Positions 32,802 to 44,200 of a stretch of 64,000 bases of DNA are shown in pieces. A program made the translations under genes and the position numbers. Under the pieces are notes generated by a model, which did not search any database, was not told where the DNA came from, and was given only the letters and a program-made list of their open reading frames with translations. The DNA comes from Dolomedes plantarius (taxonomy: Eukaryota; Arthropoda; Arachnida; Araneae; Dolomedidae): assembly GCA_907164885.2 (NCBI GenBank), contig OU015490.1:226320554-226384553 (forward strand). Reading direction: 5' to 3'. Within the stretch, counting starts at the first letter, position 1. Each line of letters starts with the position of its first letter.

Positions 32802-33568
32802 CAGTATGCCCACTAAAGTCCCTTCCCACCCTCTTAACTTCGGAACGGCTGCTGCTATATTCATAAAAGTGGTGTCTAGATATAGTAAAGTAGCCATGCG
32901 CTACTGAATAAAACCACCTACCACGCCACCTGGTGGAAAACAGCGGAGTTAGCATTCCTATCTCGAAAACGGAATGAGATAGAGGAAAAAAGTGATTTAC
33001 AAAGTTGTAGAACATTATCGATTTAGTAAGAAAAGATACCGTGTGGACATTAATGCGAAGAATAGAAAGGTTAAAAAGAGCATTTGTTTTTTCGTGATTT
33101 CCTACACTGTGACGTCACGAAACTTGAACGGAAGGATAAATGATTATCTTTCGGGCAAAACACGACACCGCAATGACGGTGAGAAGTTTGAACATCTCAA
33201 ATAAAGGTATATTGTTAAAACTAGTTGTTTTTTCTTTCTCAGATCGTTTTGTCACGTCACAATGTAGGAAATCATGAAAAAAACAAATGCGCGTTTTAAC
33301 CGTTCTATTTTTTGCGTTAATGTCCTCAAGGTATCTATTTGTACTAAATCGATGATTCTCTACAACTTTGTAAATCACTTTTTTCCCCTATCTCGTTCCG
33401 TTTTCGAGATAGGATTGCTAACTCCGCAGTTTTCCACCAGGTGGCGCGATAGGTGGTTTTATTCAGTAGCGCATGGCTACTTTACTATACCTAGACACCA
33501 CTTTTATGAATATAGCAGCAGCCGTTCCGAAGTTAAGAGGGTGGGAAGGGACTTTAGTGGGCATACTG
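32802..33568. mobile_element. Foldback element, 767 bp, ~340 bp inverted arms
   Basis: Outer ends CAGTATGCCCACTAAAGTCC on both strands with TA on each side (32800-32801, 33569-33570). The arms match closely through ttcggaacggctgctgctat, aggtggttttattcagtagc and tcgaaaacggaa, and separate near 33130/33220. All open frames in this interval are shadows of the arms. The TA target suggests a Tc1/mariner-related non-autonomous element. Confidence 0.92.
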
Positions 33569-33570
33569 TA

Positions 33571-34500
33571 TATAAGCTGATGTCTTGATTGTATGAATAA
33601 AATGGATCATATTGACAATAAATGAAGCTTAAACACAGCCTTTAAAAACATTCCACATATTTTAAACTTTTTTATGAAGCAATTGTTAAGGTAAGTGAGT
33701 CTGTAAATACCGAAGACTGTTTTTTAATGATAAATATTTCATCATATCCTCGGCAAAAAAAGGCTTGTAAAGCAAGTGTTTTTACGGAAGTGGACCTATT
33801 TTATTCTGCCTATGGGTTTCTCAGATACACGAATTATTTTTCTTTAGTGGATAATCTTATAAAAAATGTGGTTTCAGTATTAGCAGTATTAGTATATTTT
33901 CAAAAAATATTTTATTTAATATCTTACAAATATCGTCTTTGGATGGAAATTCATGATATAGATTATCCTTTAACTAAAGTTTCTTTTAAATCTTACATAT
34001 TTTATCTAGTTTACTGTGACGAAGTGAAATACTTGTTGACTTTTGCACTTTTTTTATTTGTAAAAATAATTTGCCATCAAAACACATAGATGAAAATTTT
34101 TCAAGGGAATATTCGGTGATTCAAATAAGTTGATGATCGATTTTTATCACAGATGTTTGCAATTGATTTCAGTTTAAATGACGTTATTTTTATCTAAGAA
34201 GTTGAAACAATTTATTACACGTATGTAACATTTGTCTTGTATGACGTCCTATTGACCGAAAATGTTTTCTTTGATAAGATTCTAATAAAGCTCTCTTGAA
34301 TTGGGTTTGTTTTTTAAACTAGCAATTGAATAGACTGATGTTAACACTTTTTTGGGGGTTATTTATATTTTATATCATAGCATTCCAAAATTTACAGTTT
34401 TCAACTTTTAGATTTGATTTTCCCTTTTTTGGTATTTAGTTTTATTGTTATTTAATTTGATTCAAGGGTGCCTGTGCATACTTTCTAATAAATAGCAATT
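33571..34500. other. AT-rich DNA, one unsupported reading frame
   Basis: The 120-codon frame at 33727-34089 (plus) is rich in Phe, Tyr, Leu and Ile as expected from AT-rich DNA. It has no homology I recognise, so I do not call it a gene. Confidence 0.5.
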
Positions 34501-35138
34501 TGAGGCCTTATTTGAATAGGGGCCCAAATCAAGATAAAAAGAACTTTTTATATGCCATGTTTTTAAATTTTCTGTTGAATCATATAAACTTGACAATTCT
34601 ATGTATTAATAAATACTTTATAAAATTTTTTGATGAATTATCCCATCAACTTGAAAGAAAATGAAGTTAATTGGAAGTTAAGTTCCGTTTAATTTTTTGT
34701 TCCCGTCCCGGCCGATAGATGGCTGCACCAGTCTAAAAAACAAAATTAACTGAAAAAAATCAATTCTGCTTAAAGATGGCACTGTCATCGTGTGCTGAGC
34801 TGTTCTAAAAGTTTCAAATGTCTAGCTAGTCGAGAAGTTCGTTAAAAATCGATTGCAAGATTTATACACAACAAACACACACACATCACACACAAACAAA
34901 CAAGAAAGCGAGTTAATAAAAACATGGTAAAAAAATGGAGTTAGCCTCACTTTCATGTTCATACAATTCATTTCTATATTTTTTTTAACTGGTACACCTC
35001 CAGCTTATTTCTGCTGCCAACTGAGGGCATTACAAATCAGAATTCAACAGTCATTTCTCATCACTCATTAGACTTTAAGGCTCTGTATCTCAAAATGAAC
35101 AAGAATGGAGTTGGGCCACTATTCAAATAAGACCTTCA
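34501..35138. mobile_element. Longer relative (638 bp) of the MITE at 18006
   Basis: The left end is TGAGGCCTTATTTGAATAGG and the right end, on the other strand, is TGAAGGTCTTATTTGAATAG, continuing ...cccaa. The right 210 bp match the 18006-18256 element in inverted orientation. The interior holds an (ac)-rich stretch at 34868-34900 and no transposase. The flanks are ATT on each side, with no clear longer duplication. Confidence 0.75.
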
Positions 35139-36120
35139 ATTAAAAATAGATTAGACTAAATTTTCGTCTTTCAACCAAAGAACTATCCAGAAAGCGGTTG
35201 CGGGTTTTCACTGAAAAATGCAATCATGCTACATAGCTGCTGATTTGTTAGTTCATATATAAAAACATGCCGGTTTCACTTCCTGAAGGAATTAATTGAG
35301 TACTAAATAACACGAACAAACAATTCCGCAATACTTTGTATTTCCTTTATTTGTATTATACCCTTTTATCTGATTTCCTCAAACTCAGACTTATGCTTCA
35401 TCTATAAACAATAAATGAATGTACAATATATATACTTCCCGACACATAATATTCGCAAAAAGACGATCTTGCATAAAAATTGGACTACTTTAGAATTGAA
35501 TTTAGAAAACACCGTGACTTTAAATCCCACTTTAATGACATGCGACATGTCAGATTGTATATCACAGAAATATTTTATTTAAAACAAGAAACTTATGGCT
35601 TGCAGTCAATTACCACGCTAAATGAAGAAAAGAGAGCAGAGAAATCTATTCTAATTTCATTTACCGACTGAACATGTAGAAAAGACGCCAAGCAAAATCA
35701 ACATTAAGGTAATTAAATTTAGCTTGGGAGGTCGAAGAATTATTTTCTTTGGACAAACATGTTTTCCAGTGCAAGTGTATGCATTGACGAATAATATATT
35801 GGGAGAAACAAAATCTTTCAGGTATGCACTTTCCTGGGATTTTTCAGAAGTGAAGACATAAACAGACAAGCTCTTTCAAAGAAATGAATGTTTTTGCAAT
35901 ATTTTGCGTTCCCTGTCTTTTCTTAGTGCTCTAACAGGTACTTACGTTAATTTGGAAGCTATGGTTGGCGAGTGTCTTTTGAGAGAGAGTTTTCGATTTT
36001 CGCTGCTCGTTAATAAATAAATAATAATCCCTTTAAAGCAAGAAATAAATTATAAATTTTCTCAATTTTTCGAATGGCTAAAGACAAACATATGCTTTTC
36101 TAATTAAATATTGCTTTTCC
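35139..36120. other. AT-rich DNA without a recognised gene
   Basis: Frames 35480-35671 (plus) and 35657-35869 (minus) have no motif I recognise. Confidence 0.5.
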
Positions 36121-37591
36121 CAGAAATCATGTTACACTAACAAGCAACTTTATGTTAATGTGGTAGTTATTGTAAAAGATGGATTTATTAGTAAAGTAAA
36201 CAACTTGAATTTTTATTGTGTATATAAACAGTTATCTCTTTAATAACAGTCAAGACAATCTTGGTTTACTTATATCTTGATATACTAACGATAATTTTAT
36301 GTCAATTCGACAGTTATTGTAAAAGATTAATTTAATAATAAAGTAGGGATATTGAGTTTTTAATGTGTAAATAAACAATTATCTATTTAATGACAGTCGG
36401 ACGATCTTGTTTTTCTTAGATATCTTGATATACTAACAAAAAATTTTATGTTATTTAGGCAGTTATTCTTAAAGATGACTTTACTAAAAATAAGAAACTG
36501 GAGTTTCAATGTGTAAAAAGAAAAAAAAATTATCTATTTAATGACAGTCAGGTAATCTTGCTTTGCTCAAAAATCTTGATACACTAGTAATAATTTCTAT
36601 GTTAATTTGGCAGTTATCGTAAAAGATGAATTTATTAATAAAATAAGGAACTTGAATTTTTATTGTGTATACAAACAATTATCTCTTTAATGACAGTCAA
36701 GACAATTTTGGTTTGCTCAGAAATCTTGGTATACTAGCAATAATTTTTATGTTGATTTGACAGTTATTGTAAAAGATAAATTTAATAATAAAGTAGGAAA
36801 CTTTTTAAAGTGTAAATAACCAATTATATATTTCTTGACAGTCAGGCAATCTTGTTTTCCTCAGAAATCTTGATATACTAACAAAAACTTTTACGTTAAT
36901 TGGGCAGTTATTCTAAAAGATGACTTTCTTAAAAATAAGGAACTTTTGTTTCATTGTATAGAAAAAACCAATTATGTATTTAATGACAGTCAGGTAATCT
37001 TGCTTTGCTCAGAAATCTTGATATACTAACAAAATTTTTATGTTAATTTGGCAGTTATTGTAAAAGATGAATTTATTAATTAAGTAAGGAACTTGAATTT
37101 TTATTGTGTATATAAACAATTATCTCTTTAATGATAGTCAAGACAATCTTGGTTTGCTGAGTAATCTTGGTATACTAGCAAGAATTTTTATGTTGATTTG
37201 ACAGTTATTGTAAAAGATTAATTTAATAATAATGTATGGAACTTTTTGATGTGTAAATAACCAACTATCTATTTATTGACAGTCAAACAATTTTGTTTTT
37301 CTCAGAAATCTTTATATACTAACAATAATTTTTATGTTAATTTGGCAGTTATTCTAAACGATGTATTTATTAAAAATAATGAACTTGAGTTTTCAATATC
37401 TAAAAAAAAACAATTATCTATTAAATGAATGTCAGGTAATCTTGCTTTGATCAGAAATCTTCATATACTAACAAGAATGTTTATATTAATTTGGTAGGTA
37501 TTGTAAAAGGTGAAATTATTAGTAAAGTAAGGAACTTGAGTTTCAGAAGTGTAAATAAAAATTATTTATTTTATGACAGTCAGACAATCTT
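36121..37591 (+). repeat. Satellite array, ~148 bp monomers in three-monomer higher-order units
   Basis: The anchor gttatt(gtaaaagat) recurs at 36166, 36313, 36462, 36613, 36763, 36907, 37054, 37204, 37348 and 37497 (spacing 144-151). Monomers fall into three types that repeat in order: type A has gtcaagacaatcttgg or close variants and tttttattgtgta, type B has ttgtttt(t/c)ctca and aataacc/aacaatta, and type C has gtcaggtaatcttgctttg. The higher-order period is about 441-450 bp. Roughly three and a third higher-order units are present. Confidence 0.92.
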
Positions 37592-38621
37592 AAAACTTAA
37601 TTATAAGCTCAAACTTGATCTGTTTCTTTCACGAATTGCATAAAGTTACCAAATGTTTGTCATCAGATTTATAAATATAACTTGTAAATATATTATAAGC
37701 CGCTTATCAGATACGCCCGAAAATTTCCTGTCACGCAACATTAACAACGTTATTCTGTTGTTAGGTAAAATAATGTGTGTGTACAATTTATTTATAGTCT
37801 TCTGCATTGAATGTTGAAAGTATTTTGGATTCAGCTTATTTGAGCATGAAATCACTACACACGTTTGATGCTCAAATTTTGTTTGATGCTCCAAAGAGCA
37901 ATTTTGCCAGTTTACTAGTTTCTCACAAAATCTGTAGATAAAGATCTTAAACATATTTTAAACGCAACTTGAAGCATGATATTTGAACGAGTCATTTATT
38001 TAAATTATTTAAATTTAAACATGGTGTCTTTGTATCCTGCATTACTGTTCAAAATTCATTACATTGCTTATATCTTTTAAGCTGTTTGTATTTGAGAAAT
38101 TAATCGTATTTTACCTCCTTATAGTTTTTAAATAGGGCAGTGTTAAAAATATTTAGATGATAAGTTTCAGAGAATTTGAGAGTTGAATTTATCGCACTTT
38201 TGTGCGTAACTGATAGTTTAAGAATCAGCATTAATCATTTCTCATCATTTTACCATCTTAGTGTTAATCGAAGATAGCTTTTGATCTTTGTCTATGCACT
38301 TATCGTCTATCAAAGCAGTTGATAGAATTTGTCGTCTCAGTAATGTATTGACTTCGGGACACATTAAAATGTTATCTACTTTTTTTATGAATTTAAGTTT
38401 CCTTTACAGCCAGCAGATAACAATAAAGTATATGAACGTAACCAGACAGCTTTCATAAAAATTGAATAAAGAGTCATTATAGAATATAATTTCAAATACT
38501 ATCAGAAATGCATAAAATTCATCAGTGACCAATAAGCTTGCTTATTCTATATTAGAAAATATCAGCTTGGCCCTGATTTTATAAATATGGAACTTTTGTG
38601 CACTATTTATGCTGTGTTAAG
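37592..38621. other. AT-rich DNA without a recognised gene
   Basis: The 102-codon minus-strand frame at 37646-37954 has no recognisable motif and the composition of AT-rich noncoding DNA. Confidence 0.5.
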
Positions 38622-38850
38622 GTCTCGAAGTAGCCGAGTGGTAGCGCGTTCGGGAGAGAAGATGCGTAGTTCTAATCCCGTCTATCACCATTAAAATAAC
38701 GTCGTGTTTAGTTCGGATATAGCCACGTTGAATCCATAGACCAGCAAGACTTTCCACGAGATCAGTGGGTGGGGGAAGGTACGAGCATTGCAGCTGTTGC
38801 CCCTTAAAGAGTGAGAGAAATGCTGACTCACCTGTATGTTGTTCCCAGAT
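38622..38850 (+). mobile_element. SINE family B copy (tRNA-derived)
   Basis: Head: CTCGAAGTAGCCGAGTGGTA (box A-like) and, about 35 bp later, AGTTCTAATCC (box B-like). The body (ggatatagccacgttgaatcc, agaccagcaag) parallels the copy at 48034 (ggatatgggcatgctaaatcc, agaccggaatg). It is not a functional tRNA gene: no acceptor pairing is visible and the SINE body follows. Confidence 0.72.
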
Positions 38851-40793
38851 AAAAAGTATTCAACGAATTACGCGCTTCTGGGCAAATGTGTCAGGACAAG
38901 TGCTTCCACATTTGCCCTCCCCCCCAAAAAAAAATCTAATTTCAGGTCTGCCCCTATCTCACAAATGCGGAACTTTTCTACACTATTTATGCTGTGTTAA
39001 ATTTAAAATAAACTCAGGTATTTATGTAATAGATAGTTGAGAATGAATTAAAAATGTAATAGAAAAAATATTCAAAATGTATCTCCTTTTAACAATTTTA
39101 TTGCTCAAAAAGAAACATTCTCCTATCTTTCCATATCGAGAAGAAATTTTACCTCATATCAAAAATACCACATGTTACTAAAAATAAGTCGTCTGGTTTC
39201 ATTTTGGGGAGAAAGTTAAAATGAAAGTATTTGCTATGACAACACTTTCATTTCTGAGATACAAAAGTTGTCTGAAGACGCTGACATGAAATAGAAAAAT
39301 TGGTTCCCATCAAAAGGCAATAAAAAATCTATTTTTATTTTGCGCATTTTTTTCCTGTGATGGATGATATAAAATTTTGGAGGAATATTTACTGCAGTTT
39401 TGTTTATATTGACGTATAAATAAAACTGCAGTGCCTCTTCAGAGTGTTTAGTTTTGGGGCAAGAAATGTTCTAAAAGTCTTTTAATATAAGTTTCATTAG
39501 AAACGTATTTTTTAGAGGAAATTTTTTAAAGAGGGTATTTACTAAGGTATTCCATTTTAACAGTTGCAAAGGATCGTAAATTCTTAAATTTTTTAAAAAA
39601 TTTTCACGAACTAGAATTTTATCAGTAAATTTATTCTAATAAATTTTTTTGTTTCAATTTAAACTTTAAGTATTAAAGTAAAGTATGACATAATGGGATA
39701 CAAAATTCAGCATACAATTAAGGACATTTTTTTTATTATTTGCACATGAACACTACAACAGAAAATTAAAACAGAAAATTATTTCTAAACTACTTTTAGA
39801 GGGAAAATTGAACTAAAAATTAGCCGGTTTTTAAGAAAACTGTACTTTTCTGTCTTATTGTTTTGAAGGAAAATACCACCAAAGTACGAAAGGGATGGGG
39901 AAAAAATAGACAATAACTACGCATTTTTTTACAAAATTGGGGATTTTTCGTTGAAATTCAGCAAATATTTCCATAAATATCTCTAGCTCTCCAAGAAGAA
40001 ATTGTGCATGTAACATTAATTCATTTTTATCATATGAACGTAAGACACTCGGGAGTGTAAAGAACTAAAAGCTAATCAATATTTTGAATTATAAAAAAAT
40101 GCAGTGATTATGTGCAATTACTACATGTAAAATTTCAGTAATTTCTCGTGAGATTTTTTTTTTTAGAAATGGAGCCATAAATTGTGAAACAACATACCTA
40201 CAGCTAAATATGTAGTTCAGTACATGCGTAGTATTATGAAAATTATACCTTAGAAATTTTATAGACACATCAATATTATGTTTTGAGTTATCAAAATATA
40301 TGTGTACATTTTTGATGAAGAATAAATTCTTCAAAAGTTTTCACTTGTATTGAAACTGAGAGCTTGTGCTCTTTTTTAAATCACCCTCATTTTATCTCTA
40401 ATGGTCGCACAGAAAAGGTAAAAGTAGGTTAAAAACCAAAATTTACTTTTATGCATGTTAAATTTTTGTTTCTAAATGTACTTTTATTAAGAAACAGAAA
40501 AATATAATGCGGAATTTTTATCCAAATCGACATGTTAAACGTATTCTGATACTTTAAATTTCTAAAGCACTGAAAATCACGAATTTGAACTTTATTTGAG
40601 AATTTTTTAGTTCTGGATATGATACGTTGCTCTGTGTCTATTTTCTAAGATGTTTCTCTTAAAATAAGTTCGTGCTTAGAACACATTATCTTTAATTGAA
40701 TTATTTTAGGTAGAGGGTCTGTTATATTAAAAGGAATAAGACGATTTAGGTATTGTAAGTTTATTATTCATCTATAATTTGTGTTTAAGTATC
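38851..40793. other. AT-rich DNA without a recognised gene
   Basis: No gene or element ends recognised over about 1.9 kb. Short frames (38765-39040, 40089-40334) are unsupported. Confidence 0.55.
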
Positions 40794-41065
40794 TGTATAT
40801 AGAATGGTTCGTAGAATGTTTCATAGAATGGTTCTTAGAATGTTTCGTAGAATGGTTCATAACTTAATTGGAATTGAGAAAAACAACTTACTCATTATTT
40901 TGTTTTACTTTAATTCATCTCAGAAACCGACGCCGAACTGAACACAGCCATACAGAACGTAAACATAATCGCTCTCTTCAGTAACGGTTACAGAAAAAAG
41001 AAACAAACATGAAAAGGCGCTCGCAGCGCCAATCGACAAGTGGACTGTATGAAATTTACTGAACA
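40794..41065 (-). repeat. 3' LTR of the BEL/Pao element
   Basis: Element-strand ends TGTTCAGTAAATTTC and CATTCTATATACA. It contains four imperfect copies of gaatggttc/gaatgtttc near the end (40802-40862) and gaaaaggcgctcgcagcgcc, with a GC-rich hairpin (ggcgctcgcagcgcc). Confidence 0.96.
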
Positions 41066-41082
41066 TTCCGCCCCCCTTGGAA
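41066..41082 (-). promoter_or_regulatory. Polypurine tract of the BEL/Pao element
   Basis: On the element strand an AAGGGGGGCGGAA tract lies immediately before the 3' LTR, the expected site of plus-strand priming during reverse transcription. Confidence 0.7.
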
Positions 41083-41268
41083 CCTCGGAGGGGGTTTCAA
41101 CAATGAAAACATTTAGAACATCACTTAGAATTAACATGCAAGAACTATGAAAAATTAAGAAAGGTGCAATACTAAATTAATAATGAGTACAGATGAAAAG
41201 ATAATCACTACAATGCTGAAAGATAAGAATTAAACATGTTATGCACTGAAGCAAATAGGTTCGAATGT

Positions 41269-44200
41269 TCAGGGAATTGGTAATTTACAAAGTTTCGAGA
41301 TTGGTCTCAAAAGTTTACCAGTTTGAGTTTTCAACTCAACTACACGAACCTTGTTGTCCTTTCCAGGGAAAGTTTTTGTAATTCGGCCTAACTTCCATTG
41401 AAGTGGAGCCAAGTTCTCATGCTTTATCAATACCAGATCACCAACGTTCAGATTTTGTTGTGAAATGCGCCACTTTGGTCGGGATTGTAACTTTGTCAAA
41501 TATTCATTTGACCAACGATTCCAAAAATGTTGAATCATACGCTGAAGCATACGCCAACGGTCACAGTGGCTGATGTTGTCTGGAATTGGCAATTCAGGTA
41601 GAGATGTTAATGGTTTCCCAATTAGAAAGTGTCCAGGTGTAAGAGCACGTAAATCGTTGGGATCACTTGAAATTCCACTAAGAGGTCTGGAGTTCAGACA
41701 CGCTTCAATTTGGGACGTTACGGTAGTAAGTTCTTCGAAAGTAACACTCGAGGTGCCTATGACTCTCTTCAGGTGGAACTTGAACGATTTAACAATGGAT
41801 TCCCAAAGGCCTCCGAAGTGTGGAGCTGCCGGAGGGTTGAAACGCCAATTGATGTTGTCCATAGTAAGAAACTGGTAGATGGAGTTGTCCATCATCAATT
41901 CTCGAAATTCTTTTTCGAGTTCTCTACTTGCCCCATAGAAGTTAGTGCCACGATCACAAAATATTTCTGCAGGCTTACCCCTGCGTGCTATGAATCTCTT
42001 TAAGCAAGCGATGAATGCTTTGGTTGACAAGTCACTTACAACTTCTAGATGAACTGCCTTGGTTGCAAGACACACGAATACACAGATGTAGGACTTGGTA
42101 TTCCGACTTCCTCTTCCCTTGAAACTTCGAGTCAAAAACGGTCCAGCGAAGTCAATACCGGTATTTTGGAATACTGTTGAAGGGCAAACTCTGGACTCTG
42201 GAAGGTCTCCCATGAGTTGTTCCGCGAGTTTTGGACGATTTCTGAAGCAAGGAATGCATTTTCTCACTACTCTTCTGACAGTATCTCTAGCTGAAAGAAC
42301 CCAGTATTTTTCTCTTAACGTTGCTTGAAGTAGTTCTGGTCCAGCATGTAGCAAGGTGAGATGATAGTGAGTAATGATTAACTCGACGATATGGTCACTT
42401 TTAGGAAGAAGAAGGGGATGCTTCTGCTCTTCTGGAAGCACTGAATTTTTCAACCTGCCGCCCACACGAAGTAACCCAGAATTATCGATGAACGGTGTTA
42501 AAGGAAGAACTCTGCTGCTGGATGCTAGTTGCCTCCCAGCCTGCAAACACGAGATTTCTGAGCCGAAATGAACTTGTTGTACGATCTTCACAATTGTATT
42601 TTCTGCGTCATTCAATTCATCAGTTGTCAAAAAGGTTTTCCTTCTTTCCTCAGCAAGTATAGAGCAGTTCCTGGCGAATCGAAGACACCAAGCAAAAACT
42701 CTTTTCAATTTGTCCCAAGAAGAATATCGTTGAAAAAACTCGGTTTTGAAAGTGTCATTTACCGTTTCTAGCATGGATATTTGAAATTGTTTCTTTTCCT
42801 CTTTCGACAACTCTTGCGATAATAGATTGTCTTCTTCAACCCTGAAACTAGGTAGCGAAGGATCCTTCAACCACTTCGGTCCATTCAACCATAACTCGCA
42901 GTTCACAAATTTTGATGGCGATAAACCTCTTGTGCCGCAATCAGCCGGATTTTCGAGTCCACAAACAAAGTTCCATTGCACGTTTGGCGCTAGCTCTTGA
43001 ATCTGTGCTACTCGATTTGCAACGAACGGCTGCCATCTTCTCGGCTCTGAGTTGATCCAGGCTAAAGTTATTTTGGAGTCAGACCAGGCAAATTTATTTT
43101 TGACCGGAATGTTCAGGTACGAGAGTGTTGAATGTAGCAAATTAGACAACAAAAGTGCGGCACAGAGCTCGAGTCTCGGAAGGGATTGAACTTTGAGCGG
43201 TGCCACTCTAGTTTTAGATGTCAGTAGGTTGACTTGTACTGAATCAATAGAGATACATCGGACATATATCGCTGCACAGTATGCCTTCTCTGAAGCGTCG
43301 CAAAAGGCATGTATTTCTACTTCAGCATGAGAGTTGAGTACATATCGAGGAAACGTGGAAAGTTCGAGGAGATGAAGTTCCTCCAGAAATGTTCTCCACG
43401 TAGTGCATAGTTCATCAGGAAGAGGTTGATCCCAAGAGAATTTTCCTTGTCACAATTCTTGAAGTAAGATTTTCATAAAGGTTACACATGGTGACAAGAG
43501 TCCAAGCGGATCGAACACTCGGGCGATTTGAGATAGTACTTCTCGTTTCGTATAAGTATCCTTTATCTCAACTGGTGATACTGCGAATTTGAAAACATCT
43601 AGCTTGGGTGACCATTTGACTCCTAGAACACTACAGTCTTTGTCATCTAGATGAACGAGATCGTTTTCCGTGGAGTCGATTGAAACTTCACGAAAAATAG
43701 AAGGATCATTTGAATGCCACTTTCGAAGATGGAAGCCTCCCTTGCTCGTCATTGCTTGCAACTCTGTTACAAGTTGTATAGCTTCCTCTCTTGTAGCAGC
43801 TCCCCCAAGAAGATCGTCAACATAAAAATTGTGAAGTGTTGCCTTAGATGCAATTGGGTACTCTTCCTTTTCGTCAAGTCCAAGTTGCTTTAAAGTTCTT
43901 GTAGAGAGGAATGGTGCAGAGGCGGTCCCGTATGTCACAGTGACGAGACGATATTCTGCAATAGCATCTTCAGGTGAATTTCTCCAAAGAATTCGTTGCC
44001 AATCAGCATCTTCTTCGTGTATTTTTATCTGTCGGAACATTTTTTCAACATCCGCACAGACAGCGACTTGAAACGTTCTAAATTGAATCAGGATTGGGTA
44101 AAGTTCTGGTTGAACCCGAGGACCAGTCATGAGCAGGTCATTTAGTGAGTGTCCTGATGATGTCTTGCTGGATCCATCAAACACTACTCTCAGTTTCGTA

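Noticed and set aside
33727..34089. 120-codon plus-strand frame rich in Phe, Tyr and Leu
   Set aside because: Composition is that expected of AT-rich noncoding DNA; no motif or family recognised.
37646..37954. 102-codon minus-strand frame
   Set aside because: No recognised motif; just outside the satellite in AT-rich DNA.
38622..38690. Possible tRNA gene (box A and box B spacing)
   Set aside because: No acceptor-stem pairing, decayed box B, and the sequence continues into a SINE body shared with 48034.
41573..42771. Several plus-strand frames of 65-101 codons
   Set aside because: Antisense shadows of the intact integrase and RNase H coding sequence.
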